Positions 45,410 to 57,831 of a stretch of DNA of 64,000 nt are shown here, one piece after another (the stretch's first letter is position 1; each line of letters starts with the position of its first letter). The position numbers were made by a program, and so were the translations under genes. Below the pieces are notes generated by a model. It made no database searches. It worked only from the letters and a program-made list of their open reading frames with translations, and was not told the DNA's origin. The DNA is from Loxodes magnus (taxonomy: Eukaryota > Ciliophora > Karyorelictea > Loxodida > Loxodidae), in assembly GCA_946699065.1 (NCBI GenBank), contig CAMPDV010000871.1, forward strand, positions 62,001 to 126,000, in the 5' to 3' direction.

Positions 45410-46310
45410 ATTTAATATATTATTTAATAAATTCACATTAAAATATTTAGCAATATTTAAGTAATAATCGATGCAATTTATTTAAATTTTAAAATCGAAC
45501 TTTGCTCAAATATTTTAAATTGAAAAAGATAAAAGAAATTTAAAAGACAGAATAAAGATTGATTATGAAATTTTAGTTTTAGAAAATTTATATAAACTTT
45601 TTTATAAAAGTTTGATATTTTTTATATGTGACTTAATTTTTTTTATTTACTGTTGAAATGTAAAAAAATGAACATAATATATAGATTCAAACCTTTAGTT
45701 TTTTATTCAAACCTAATACAGAACTGAAATTAATTGAAAATAGTAAAAATAAAATAATTTTTAATTGCTTTATCAGATACATTAACAATTATTACTTACA
45801 TATTTTTTATATTTTTTAATTTATTTTATATAATTATTTATTTATTTTTGTTTATTATTCTTTAGTTAGAAGATCTTATATAATTTTAATTTATTTATAA
45901 AACTAAAAATTTAAATAATCATATTTCGTTTAAAACCTAAAATTATATATATTCTTTACACTTTTAATGAGGCGTTAAATAAGAAGATTTTCTATTTGAA
46001 ACGTTTGCGGATTTAATTTTTTATTGCTATTAAAATAGTATATAAAGATTAATAAAATAAGACTTTATAAAATTAAGAAGCAAAACAAAAGAATTTGGTT
46101 ATTAATAAGCATTTTAATTAATTAATTATATATTCATAAACTAATCTTCTATTTTAAATTTTAAACTCTGGTAATTTTTATAAAATTAAATAAATTAAAT
46201 TTCCAAAAATTTGTATCTGAAGAATATTTATTTTAATTAAAAAACACTAAGTAAAACTTTATATAATAAATTTGCTAATAAAAATATATACAAATATTTT
46301 AAAATAAATT
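45410..46310. other. AT-rich stretch, partly repeated
   Basis: No gene. 45840-46110 matches 33110-33330 (AACCTAAAATTATATAT and TTTAATGAGGCGTT). Confidence 0.4.
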
Positions 46311-46314
46311 TAGC

Positions 46315-46390
46315 TAAATAAAACTTAATTAAAATCAATTAAACCCAACTAAATTCAGCTAAACTCAATTAAACTCAATAAAATAAATTA
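46315..46390 (+). repeat. Degenerate tandem repeat, tract 4
   Basis: About seven units of AATTAAACTCA type. Confidence 0.55.
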
Positions 46391-46394
46391 ATAA

Positions 46395-47145
46395 AAATAT
46401 TTTAAAACTAATAATTTAACTAAAGCATCATATCTAATTTTAGATATCAAGCTTTTAATCTTAATAAAGGCTAAATTTAAAACCTCTAAATAATATAAAC
46501 TATGTAAATGATTATTATTTTATAAAATTTTGAATTATAACTATAAAAACATATTTAAATAAAGAATTTAAGAAAGAAGATATATTCTTTTAACTAATTA
46601 ACTTATAAATTTTAAAATTAAAATAATTTATTTTCATTAATTTAGATTTTATAATAATTAAAAAGTATAAAAATAGAATAGTATTATTTAACAATGTTAT
46701 GAAAGATATTTAAATAGAATTTTATAAGATACTAATTTAATATGACTTACAGTATCTATATTCTATTAGAGTTTGAGCAGAATTATATTTTTAGAATCTC
46801 TTTTTTCAATTTGTGTTTTGGATTTTAAATAATAAAACTTTCAAGTTAGTAAAATCTTTTATACGTTTTAAATCTTTAAATTTCATATTTATCATTTAAA
46901 GAGTAGTAATGATATATGGTTTAAGTGCTTCAGTTATCATTGAAGCTTACTCCATTAATATTACTGATTATCGATTAACTGTTTTTCTTAACTAATATTC
47001 TGTCTTTGCAAAAATTTTTTTTCCAAAATATTCGAGCCAAGTTCGATTTTTAAATTAAAGCCAATTGTTTCTTTACTTAAATATTGTTTAATACTTTAAC
47101 TCTAATTTAATATAAAATCCTTCTATTTTGAGTTTATTTGTGTTT
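46395..47145. other. AT-rich stretch, no gene seen
   Basis: Nothing supported. Confidence 0.4.
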
Positions 47146-47149
47146 ATCT

Positions 47150-47225
47150 TTGTTTAAATGAGTTTAATTTAAACTGAAAAGTCTATTTTGAATGAAATAT
47201 TTTATTTATTTTATTGAGTTTAATT
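47150..47225 (-). repeat. Degenerate tandem repeat, tract 5, reverse orientation
   Basis: Reverse complement of the tract 1 pattern, including the longer unit (TCTATTTTGAATGAAAT). It lies at the inner edge of the right arm of the inverted repeat. Confidence 0.5.
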
Positions 47226-47453
47226 TTAATTTGATAATAACTTTTTATTTAATTGTTTTTAATTTATTTTTGAGAGTTCATTTTCTTTTATTTTAATTTT
47301 AAATTTTAAACTTCTTCTTCCACATAATTTTTAGACATTACTAATTTAATTCTATTTATTTTTTAGCTTTTATTTTTTAAGCTTTTCAATTATTTCTATT
47401 TTAAGCATGCTTTTTTTATTTAGCTTTTTATTTTTTTTAATTTTCTAAAATAA

Positions 47454-49880
47454 TCATTTTGTTAGTTAATATAAATTATGTTCTTAAGGATATATAAATT
47501 ACTTTTTAATTTTTTCAGATTTCTAGCTTTGATTTTTGTCTTATTCATTTTTGCTTTAAATCTCAAATGACATTTTTTTAATTTCTTTTCTAAATGTTTC
47601 TGCTTTTTTTTATATGATTTTAGTTTATACTTATATTTCATTTTATCTGATTGATTTTTAGAGTAAATTTAGCTTGAAACAATTTTTAATTACTTTCCTA
47701 TTTCTAACTTAGTTATCAAAATTGTTATTTTTATTCTTCTTTTGCTTCGTTTAAGGTTTAAATTTTATTAAAAAGAATTCAAATTCTGGCAACCCTATAA
47801 AGATTAATTTTCTTTTTCTCTATCTATATTCAATTTTTTTTCATTTATCCCTTTAATATTTTTTAGTTTTATAAAATTTATATTTGCTTTATATTTTCAA
47901 CACTTTAATTCTACAACTCTTCTATTTCTTTTTCTTATGTAGTTTTACTTTGTAATTAGAGTTCTATAGTCTTTATTCATTCTTTCTAATTTGTACAGAA
48001 GATGTTTTTCGCTCTTTTTTTCTTAAGTTATTTTTTATTTTTTTCAATGCTTTAAGTTTTCAGTTATAAAATATGATCATTTCTAAAGCTAAATTCTTAT
48101 ACAGTTTTATTTTTATTTGTAATATTATACTTTGATGTTCACTTTACTGGAGTTTGTTTTAAATTTCTTTAGTTTAGGCTTTAAAAGCTTAATTTTAAAG
48201 TCTTAATTTTATGTTTCTAAATTTTATATTTTTATCTTTATTTTTAATTTTACTGTTCTAAGTCACTATTCTTAATTCAACATTTTGGAGGAGTTTTTTT
48301 TATTACTCAAGCATTTGAATCTAGTTTTAAAAATCATTTCTTTTTTTGATCTACAAGGAAACAAGATTTTCTTTACTTTTACTTTAAATTTTAAATTTTT
48401 ATTCTAATTTAGAGATAACCTCTTTTAATATTCTCAGGTTCTAATCATTTTTTTGTATCAACTAACTTAGTTATAAAACCTATTTTTCTTTTTATTGAAA
48501 ATAATCTTAAATTCTTCCTTTTAGCTATTAAACAAGCTAAATTTATCTTTAAGTTACTATATCTCTTATTCATATTCTTTTACTTTTTGTTTTTAATCTG
48601 ATTCACTCTATAGATTTTTTATTTAGTTTTATAAAGTTTCTATTTTAAATTATTTTTCTTTTTTTAGTTCCATAAATTTATTATTTCTTTTTCCATACTT
48701 TATTTACCTTTTAGTTAACTCCTTTGATTTAAAGTTCTTCTTATTAATATTTTATTTAATTTAAAATATTTTCTACTCTACTTTCATAATCTTTATTTAA
48801 TTATCATATCCCTACTTTATTTTCACCTTCAGTTTTTAAAATTTGTTTAATACAAATTCCAATTTCTTATTTTAGTAATTATATTTATTTTTTAAAGTTT
48901 AAGTTAGGATTCTATGTTTCTTAAGTGTTATTTTATAGTTCTTAAATAAGTTTTAGTTTATCTTCGATTTACAAACAGCTTTATCCCCATAAAGCATTAT
49001 TTTTTTCTTAACTATTTTATAGTAGTTAGTTTTATTATGTAAGTTATTAAATTTAATTCTATAGTTCTTATTTTTCCTTGAGTTAGTTTTAAATAAGGAT
49101 TTCTTCTTTTAATTTTAGGTTTTAAATCTCATATTCTATTTTATTATTAAGTTCTTTTAATAATATTTGATTCTATTCTTGCTGCTGTATCTAAGTTTGC
49201 TTTTAGCATTTTTAATTATCTTTTGGCAGTTTCAAGTTGGTTTAATTTTCTAGATGAAGATTAAATGTTTTTATTTTATCTTTTATTTATTATATCTAAT
49301 TCTTTTAATCTTCAATATGGCTCTCTGCTTTTAATCTTTCTTCTTCAAGTAATTAAATCATTTGCTACATCTATTAATTTTATCTTTAAGAGATGTATTC
49401 AAATAATTTACTTTATCTATTTGTTTGTTAAATAGTTCCTAATTATATTCCTACAATGAATTACTAAACTATTAATCTTTTAATTTTAACTTCTTTCTTC
49501 TCTTTAAGCTTCTTTTTTATTTTTATAAAGCTTAATTATATACATAAATTTATTCTTCGTTATAGCTGAGCATTTCTGAATTTTGACTTTACCCCACTGA
49601 ATTTATTACTACATACTTTCTTTATATACTTTTTGTTCGTTAGATCTTTCTCTTAACCTCGATATTTAATTTCATGCCTTCTCTAATTAGATAAATAAGT
49701 CATTATTATAATTTTGTAGCTGCTTAACTTTCTATAATGATTGGCTTTTTTCTTCTTGCAAATATATATTTTGCTCTACTAACTGCTGTATTTATTTATT
49801 CAAATTTTTAATAGTTTCTAATTGTAATTTTCAAACTGCATATTATTCCTCTTACAGTCTAAATTTCATCTTCCTTTAAT
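47454..49880 (-). pseudogene. Long coiled-coil protein gene, right arm copy
   Basis: The minus-strand homologue of 33842-36262; for example the segment at 48950-49010 is the near-exact reverse complement of 34680-34745. The N-terminal part is better preserved here (KLQLETIKNLNKQIQQLVEQ, YLQEEKSQSLQKVKQLQ). Both copies carry the same TGA after EEQYAV or EQQYAV, so this stop predates the duplication. The C-terminus differs from the left copy (FRKEIKKMSFEIQSKNEQDK then TGA at 47454). Coiled coil throughout, no globular domain recognised. Confidence 0.6.
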
Positions 49881-49897
49881 TTTATTATATATAAAAA

Positions 49898-50286
49898 ATG
49901 GATGGCAGCTATGGTTAGGAGAACCTAACCTGGTGCAGTGTATATTACATTGTTAGTAATCTCTCACTAAATGCTACCACGGGGAAGGGTGGACAAGCTT
50001 GGATGAAGCAAACCCAAATTTCCCGAGGGTTCTCACTATCAGTATGAAAGTTTGGCTGAAGGACTATTAATGACTTAACTACTAATTCTTATTTTGATCT
50101 TACACTAGAAGACTGGAGCATTTAGTTCAAGATTCAAGAATAATCTTTGCTGACCAGATTCCTCATTTGGAGAAGCTGACGTGACTCATTGGACGGCTAG
50201 AATGACATCATGAAGTATGAGAACAATTTTTTTAAATATTAATATTGAAAAAGCAAGCACCAACGAGGTGCTACGCTCTCTATAAT
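49898..50286 (+). repeat. SINE-like repeat family A, copy 4
   Basis: A full-length plus-strand copy from ATGGATGGCAGCTATGG to tail AAGCAAGCACCAACGAGGTG then CTACGC. It corresponds in position to copy 2 in the left arm. Confidence 0.75.
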
Positions 50287-50289
50287 TAA

Positions 50290-50570
50290 TTAATTAATTT
50301 ATAAGTTCTTAGACAATTATTTTTCTCACTTTTTACTCTTATTAAATCTACTAATTTAGCTATTAAAATACTTCTTAGTTAATTTTATTATATTTATCTA
50401 TAAAATAAATTTTCCTTTTTAAATGCCTCATTATAAGTGTAAAAATATATATAATTTTAGGTTTAAAATGTTATATGATTATTTAAACTTTTAGCTTTAT
50501 AAAGAAATTGGAATTATAAATAAGATCTTCAAACTAAAGAATAATAAAGATAAAAAGTTATATAATAAAT
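50290..50570. repeat. AT-rich spacer conserved in both arms
   Basis: Reverse complement of 33110-33395; non-coding. Confidence 0.5.
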
Positions 50571-50573
50571 AAG

Positions 50574-50874
50574 ATTATTGAACGCGTAGTACCTCAATGG
50601 TGCGCTGCTCTTTAATAAACATTTTTGAAGTTAAACAAATTCTTTGCTGAAGCCTTCCACAGTGTTAGCATTCCCTTGTGAGTCTTGTCATCTATAGGGC
50701 CGTAATCGAAATGCTTCCTTAGAGACCATAATATCTGGCATCTTTCGTCAATAGATTACTTGATGCCTCTTCAGTCTTGATTTCTCTTGGCTCCTACGAA
50801 GATTTTGCTCCATTGGATACTTCCTGGTACCAGATTTAGTTCACCTTAGTTAGAGGATTGTTCCTCCCTATTTA
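50574..50874 (-). repeat. SINE-like repeat family C, copy 2
   Basis: Minus orientation. The plus strand starts with the tail complement (GCGTAGTACCTCAATGGTGC) and ends at TTAGAGGATTGTTCCTCCC. It contains ACTTCCTGGTACCAG and TGAGTCTTGTCATC. Counterpart of copy 1 in the left arm. Confidence 0.7.
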
Positions 50875-51143
50875 AAATATTTATTATAACAAAGGAAAAA
50901 AATAAAAAAAGTAATGAATTATAATTGTTACTGTGTCTGATATAGCAATTATAAATTATTTGATTTTCTCAACTTTTTTTAAGTTATTTCAGTATTACAT
51001 TTGATTTGAATAAAAAAATTAGAGTTTTGAATTTATATCTAATGATCATTTTTTTCTCATATCAACAACAAATTAAAAATAAATTTCTTAATCTATATAA
51101 AATATCTACTTTTTCTTAGAAAATTATAAATAAATAAACTCAA

Positions 51144-51449
51144 CTATAGAGCGCGTAGCACTCTTGATGGTGTACAACTCTTTAATTTAATTTAAAGTTA
51201 ATAAAATTGCTCATTGGAAGTTTTCTTCAATCCTTCACTCCTTTGGAAATTCTGTCTTCTAATAGGGCATGGTCGAAGTGATGCACCAAGAAATCTAATC
51301 GTCTGGCATCTTTAACAACCGTTACTCAATGCTTCCAGTTCTTTCGTTTTGGCTTCTGCCAAGATTCTTGCTCAGTTTGTCGCTCCTAAAGAACTTCCTG
51401 GTACTTGAGTTAAATTAATCTCAGTTGGAGAATTACTCCTCTATATTTA
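51144..51449 (-). repeat. SINE-like repeat family C, copy 3
   Basis: Plus strand from TAGAGCGCGTAGCACTC to GTTGGAGAATTACTCC. It is absent from the left arm, so it inserted after the inverted duplication or was lost there. Confidence 0.7.
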
Positions 51450-51587
51450 GAATGATATAATAAGATTTATAAATTAAAAAATTTCAAACAGAGACTATAT
51501 TAATTATCTGTAAAATAATGTTCTTCTTTTTAAATTCAAATATTCTAGTTAAATTCGACTTTTAATAATAAAAAAATACTGATGTTA

Positions 51588-51893
51588 TTGAGCCTTTAGC
51601 AACAAGATGGTGCACAGCTCTTTGATTAAATTTTCTAAAAGTTTAAAAAAGTACTACATTCAGTCTTCTCTGTGTTAGCATCCTTTGAAATTTCATGTCT
51701 TTAGTAGAGCCATTGTGAGAGTGCTTACCTAAGAGACCTTAGTATCTGGCATCATTCAACATATCATTACTTGATGCCTCGGTCTTTTCTCGCTTGGTTC
51801 TTGTCAAGATTCTTGCTCCGTTTTTCATACCGGGTACTTCCTGGTAACAGAGTTTCTATCAATCACTTTGGAAGTATGCTCTTTCCTATTTAA
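51588..51893 (-). repeat. SINE-like repeat family C, copy 4
   Basis: Plus strand from the tail region (AACAAGATGGTGCACAGC) through ATCTGGCATCATTC and TGGTTCTTGTCAAGATTC to CTTTCCTATTTAAA. The tail is more diverged than in the other copies. Absent from the left arm. Confidence 0.65.
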
Positions 51894-52384
51894 AATCAAT
51901 TATATTAATAACAAAGATTTCAATATTTTGAATATTGGAACATAATTTCCTTGTAACGTTGAATGTAATACTTAATTTATGCTTAAATAAAGTTATTATT
52001 TTCATTAAACTTCATTAAGCTTCTTGTTTAAATTAATCTTGGAATTTTATTTAAATATGCTATTCTTAAATTTCTTATTTCAATTTTAGTAATTTATTAA
52101 TCTTTCATTTTTAACTTAAGCATTTCTAATCTTCTCTTCAATAACTCCTTATGAAAGATTTCGACTAATTTATCTATTTTAGGAAATTAAGTTCTTGAGA
52201 AGTTCTAATTGATATAAGTCTAATCATATAAAATTAGTTTCTTCTAATATTTTTCCAAAAGTATTTAATGGTTAAATAAATCCCTAAAATAAATCTATAG
52301 TAAAAACAATTAAAAAAATATGCAAATTAGTCAAAATCTTAGTTATATATACAAATTGTACTTAATTAGATATCAAAGTGATGT

Positions 52385-54080
52385 TAACTGAGTTCGTATT
52401 ATAAATTATAAGAGTAAGTTCTCAGTTATTAGATGGAAATAGTCTCCTGAGTAATACGCTTATTCAATTTCGTGTATTATACTTAAGGAAATACATATTA
52501 TTTATTTTATACTTGATCTATTATTCTTTTTGCAGTAGGCATAAGTATATTCCTTAGGAGACATTCTTAGAAGAACTTACTTTAGATTTTATTAGTAAGA
52601 TGCTTATTAAACTCTTGAAAAGTACAAGTTTTAAACATAAAGTTGAGCACTTAGATACTTTTACTTAAATATCTCTAATATGGTAAATTATGTTAAGAGT
52701 ATTTTGACAATAAAAAGGCAATATCTGAGTCTGGATTCTCTTAACTGATTTCGTGCAACTTAAAATAAAAGCACATGAACTTCATTGTTTCTAGGTGGAC
52801 AAATAAAAGTCAATTAAAATCAATAAAATAAGACTCATTAAAAGTAGATTAAGAAGCTAAAGGCCATTCTTGAAATTAGTCTTTAATTTTTAGTTATTTT
52901 ATTATTCATTTCTTTATATCCTGATAAAATAGCCCAAGGTGTAATATCACCAACATACTCTGCTTATGTAAAATAAAAATTCTACAAAATTTTTAAATAA
53001 TGTGGATAAATAGCTCAATACTTAGAAATTATTGAATAGTTAAAATATTGCTTTCTCAAATCAGAGAATTTTGCTGAACAGCGGAGTTTATAGTTTTCTC
53101 CTAACTAATACTCCAGGTAAGAATACTTCTTTTAAGTTAAATGGTTATCCATTAATGTTTAAGTTTGTTTCATTTCTACTTTCCTATTTTATGGAAATTA
53201 ATTACTTCAAATTTTAAAACGTTTATGGTAAGCTTTATTTAAGAGAAAACTGAAGCTGTGGCTTTTTAATTAATTAATTTCAAATAAAAGAGTTTTTGGA
53301 ACTGGAAACTTATTTCCAGTTAGACGATCAAATGCTCTCTTTTTGAGGAATAAAGGGGATATCCTGTTGTGTTCTAAACACAGCTGTTAGGGAGTTCCAT
53401 TGCTATAAGCAGCTAGGCTTCAAGCCCCTACCAAGAGTGGATAATCTCAAAGAAAATTACCTTCAGAGAATTACTCTGACTAGGAACTTTCTCAGCGACG
53501 GGAAAGGAACTTGTTCCTAACCATAAAACCAGAAAATTTAGTCAAGGAGGTAATCTCAGCTCCCACCATCTTTTTAATTATCCTTAAACTGTGGTTTATA
53601 GTAGTTTTAAGCACTCTTAATGAAATTGAAAGTTTTATTAAATCATCCTAAAATTCACGCACTACTAAATTTTTAAAACAGATAGTAAATCTTTATTATT
53701 GTTAGCTTTCTTCTAGGTATCTTATAACTATATTATAATATCAATTAACAAGCACAAAACCAATAACTACTTTCTTGTAGAACTCCATTATTAATTTTAA
53801 TTGATATTGTAAGACAACCATCTATAATAAACTTAGCGTCAATATTGTCATAAAATGATTCTAAAACAAGAATTAAGTTTAAGGATTATCTCCGTCTTTG
53901 CAAATAATAAAAAGCATTTTCCTTGATATAGTATGGAATATTTTCCCAACATCAATTAGAATGGTTATTAGTTATTTTTGATGTGACCATCTACGATGCA
54001 GATCAATAATCTATTAAATACTTCAAATTTGTTAGGCTATAGAATGTTTACGAATAAATCCAAGTTAAGCTAGATGCAAA
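52385..54080 (-). pseudogene. Reverse transcriptase fragment, right arm
   Basis: The minus-strand homologue of 32045-32775, interrupted by a family B repeat at 53287-53580. It keeps LIDVGKIFHTISRKMLF, the region of GVLQGS (NNGVLQESS-like) and FQDDLIKLS, i.e. the x-DD active site in frame with its neighbours. A further 0.6 kb of coding-like sequence beyond the RT core is absent from the left arm (RYLSKSIQVLNFMFKTCTFQ, ECLLRNILMPTAKRIIDQVQ). Typical of a non-LTR retrotransposon. Frameshifts and TGA codons make it non-functional. LAI-TGA-YYNIVI (left) and LVN-TGA-YYNIVI (right) share a TGA that predates the duplication. Confidence 0.7.
53287..53580 (+). repeat. SINE-like repeat family B, copy 4, inside the RT remnant
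   Basis: Full-length copy (GGAACTGGAAACTTATTTCC to GCTCCCACCATCTTTTT). The left-arm RT lacks it and has a single CACAGTTTAAATT there. Here that site appears on both sides in diverged form (AGCTGTGGCTTT before, AAACTGTGGTTT after), which fits a target duplication. The left arm thus serves as the empty site. Confidence 0.75.
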
Positions 54081-54089
54081 ATATTTCGA

Positions 54090-54970
54090 TCATATATGTA
54101 TTTATATAATCTTTAGGTTATTACTTTATCATATATTTTTATAAACTATTTAGAAAAGCAATACAGCTATGCTATGCACTCTTACTTGTCTATTTAAAAA
54201 TAGGGAGAATATTTACTTCCTTCATTGCTTTTGGTTATTAAAGATCTTAACATATTATTTATAAAGCTAGCAATCATTTAATGCAAATCTTCACCGTATA
54301 TTTGATTAGTTCCGCTTTGATATTATCATTTCTAGATGGTTTATTGTTTGCTATTTATTGATTATTTTTTAAAGTTCTAAGTCTGTAAAAGGAGGCACAC
54401 TTTAAAAATTATTTTCATGCAAAAAGCTAAGGTTCATAAAAGAAACTTTTATCAAAAGATGGAATTACAGAATTCATAATGGAAAGAAATAATATAATAA
54501 TGAGTAAAATAATAAAAGGAAGCTCAGACATTTATTCTTAAAAGAGAAAGAAGATAATTAACTAAAATAGAAAAATGAGGAACTAATCAGAAGAGAAAAG
54601 CAGAAAGAAATCTATCAAAAGTTTTGAAAGCAATAAGAATCTTATTGTAAATAATAATAGATTTAGAAATAACTTAAACTGTAATAATCTATAAAATAGA
54701 ATCACTCTTATCTATTACTATCATTTGTGATTTAAACTGGATTTATAGCTAGATTGAATTGTCAAAAGCTTAAATAAACAAGAGTTGATTAGTTAAAAGA
54801 TTAAATCTTCTTTCTTTAATTTTTAATTTAGATATCTTTCTTATAGTTATAAAAAGCATTATATAATAATCATTACATGTCTTAGTATTCTTTCAAGTGT
54901 TTGAAATATTTCCATTACTATATTTAAAAATTTACATCTAAATTACGACATTAATGCTATAATAAAACTA
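54090..54970. other. Unassigned, partly coding-like
   Basis: Beyond the right end of the inverted repeat. Short frames with mixed composition occur around 54140-54660 but no motif was found. No counterpart of the zinc-knuckle ORF at 31395 is seen here. Confidence 0.3.
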
Positions 54971-54974
54971 TTTA

Positions 54975-55125
54975 GTTTATTTATAATTTAATTTAGTTTA
55001 ATTTAATTTATTTTAGTCTATTTAATCAGAATTTTTTTTATTAATTTTATTAAGTTTAATTAAGTTCTATTAAGTTTAACTTAGTTTAACTAAGTTTAGC
55101 AAGTTTTATTTAACTAAAATTAGTT
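54975..55125 (-). repeat. Degenerate tandem repeat, tract 6, reverse orientation
   Basis: TTTAATTAAGTTCTATTAAG-like units, the reverse complement of tracts 1-4. Lies outside the right arm of the inverted repeat, mirroring tract 1 outside the left arm. Confidence 0.6.
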
Positions 55126-55129
55126 AAGA

Positions 55130-57200
55130 ATATTTTTTATTATGAAATTTTTTATAGTAGTATACTTAATATTTTTTGTATTAATAATTATTATTCAGAT
55201 ATAATTATTTAGAAATTTATATTTTTTATTTATATTTATATTTATATTTTTAGTCATTTTATCATCTAACCATAAGTTTGATTTAATTATTTAAAAAATT
55301 AATATCTTTTTATTTTATCCTTTTAGTAAGATTTAAGATTTATAGAAAATAGTAATTAAATAATAAAAACTTCAAATATAATTAGACTATATAAAATAAT
55401 ATTTATTTAATTATACATTTTATTATTATAGTTGATAAATTTGAACACTTATAAACGTATTTTTCTTTATTTAATGAATACTATTTTATGGAAATTACTT
55501 TATACTTATATAATTGTTTCTAGCTTCAAAAATATTTATTTTGCTTTTTTTAATTAATTTTTAGAAAAACTATTTCATATTTATTCCTATTGTAGAATAA
55601 AGTTCTTAAAAAGTAATTCTCACTTATATTTTATGAAAACCATTTTCCTAATAAATTTTAAATATCCAAAAATTTATCAAATTAAGTTCCAATTTTATGA
55701 ATTAAGATACATATAATACTATTTTCTTATATATTTTCTCTTTAAACATTGTAAAATATCGCTAAACTAGATAAAACATAAAATTAAAAAAATATTAGCT
55801 TAAATATTCTTTTAATAGAAAATAATGAAATATTTAACTTTATATTACTATTTATACTTAAAATTAATAATTTTATATAATATTAATATATTTAAATTTA
55901 ATAAGTTTATACTTAAAAATCAATTATTTATATATGTTTTAAGCATATTTTTTTAAATATTAGTTTAGTATATTTCTTACTATGAAATGCTTACAAGTAA
56001 TATAATTTAAAAATAAAAACCATAATCGTTTCTATTTTAAATTTTTTTCTAAATATGCAATCGAAGTAATTAATATGATATATAAGGAGTAAAATTTAGA
56101 ACGTTTTACTTCAAAAGTAATTGCAAAAAATAAGATAAATTAAAAAAGAGTTCATGAGCATTGGAAATAATTTATTTAAAATTTACTTTTTTATAATTAT
56201 TTTATCTTAAATTAAAGAATTTTAAAAGTATGTTTAATAAAATAGTTTAGTAATAATTATTTAAGATAAGCATACTAAATTAAATAAAAGATAAAACTAA
56301 AAATTTTGAAAAAGTTTGACATTTTAATAAAAATAATCCAAAAATAACTATTAAATTTACCTTAGTTATAATAAATTAAAAATAAAGGGTTTTTATTTTT
56401 TTATTATACACTTTTTATTTGTATTCAGAGAGTTAAGTAAATATAAATGAAGCTTATATAAAATTTTTAAATTAATTTAAGCATAAATTAAGATATAAGT
56501 TCTTAATTATTTTTACTTAAAGAAAAGTTTTATAAAGAGTTAATCATAGATAGCATTATAAACTCATAAATTTGAAATTTATATATATTATTTTAATTTT
56601 TAGTACAAATAAACGACTAAATTCAATTTAATTACCAAAGAAATGAATAAACATTGAAAAATTAGCATCTAAAAAATTAAACCTAAATCATAAAAGAGTT
56701 AGTTAAAAATATAATTTTTAATTTTTAAGTTAATTTTTTAATTTTTTTTCGTTTAAATAAATTTAAAATAAAAAATATTATTGAACATTTTTTTTATAGT
56801 TTGAAATTACATTAGAGAATAATAATTTAATAAAATAGCCCTATTTAAAAAATAGATTTTATTAAGAAATTTCAAAATCGTTTTATTCTTATAACACTTA
56901 TAATGAATAAACAAAATAAAAAAGTTTTATAAAATATTCACTTAAATTAATTATTTATAGATACTATAATAAAATTTAGGCTTATTATAATAATAAAATA
57001 ATGTAATAAAAGTTACTTTATATTTACTTCAAATATTATTTATTCAAAATTAAAAATTAAAATAAGTTAAATTGTCAATTATTAGTAATAATATTGTGCT
57101 ATTTGTAATTCGCCAAACAATTAAAATAAATTATTTTTCTCTTTTTTATTTATATTTCTATTTCATTTTTATATATAATATTTGATTTAGTTATTTTTCA
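55130..57200. other. AT-rich stretch, no gene seen
   Basis: About 2 kb of very AT-rich DNA; nothing supported. Confidence 0.4.
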
Positions 57201-57205
57201 TATTC

Positions 57206-57458
57206 TAAAATCTTGAGTCAAATGCTTCAGTTTTCTTGAATATGGTCCAAATAAGAATTAGTTATTAAGTCGGTATTAGAAGGCCCGTCAGTCAAACTTT
57301 CATACTGCTAGAGAGAACCCTCGGAATAAGTTAGGCATGTCTCAACGGAGCTAGTCCATCCTTCCCCGTGGTAACATCTAGTGCTAGATTCATCGCAATA
57401 CAATATACACTGCACCAGATTACCTAATAAATTTACTGACGCGGCCGACATCCATTTT
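57206..57458 (-). repeat. SINE-like repeat family A, copy 5, lacking its 3' part
   Basis: On the minus strand it runs from GGATGTCGGCCGCGTCAG through GGTAATCTGGTGCAG to AGCATTTGACTCAAG and stops there. The last about 150 bp, including the tail hairpin, are missing. Confidence 0.7.
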
Positions 57459-57482
57459 ATAATAATATAATATAATAATACT

Positions 57483-57757
57483 GAAGCTAGTAGAAATATA
57501 TGGAGAACAAAAAAGAAGATATAATAACTACTAAAACTATCCAGAGAAAGATTAGATCGTTACAAATTTAGGGAAATTTACAAGAAAAAAGATATCAAGA
57601 AACTAGGCGAAAGAGAAATTCAAGGATAGCATGCATAGCAAGGAGAAGAGTTGTAAAGATTTTCAAATTTTTATATTTAGCCTCTAGAGTAATCTAGAAG
57701 GTAAGTAGGAAAGAGGATGAAATACCTCCAAGAACGTTAAAAATTTAATTTTTGTAT
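57483..57757 (+). other. ORF fragment next to the shared tail hairpin
   Basis: The frame reads EASRNIWRTKKKIQQLLKLS, RERLDRYKFREIYKKKDIKK and LGEREIQGQHAQQGEELQRF in the ciliate code. It is Lys/Arg/Glu-rich, without a start codon. It contains the hairpin GAGGATGAAATACCTC (57713-57728) that also follows gag-like copies 2 and 7, so it is probably the 3' end of a related element. Confidence 0.4.
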
Positions 57758-57831
57758 TTTTTGTATTTTTTATAATTTAATTCAATTTTAGTTAATAAGA
57801 TAAATAAATAACAAATAACAAATAAATAAAA

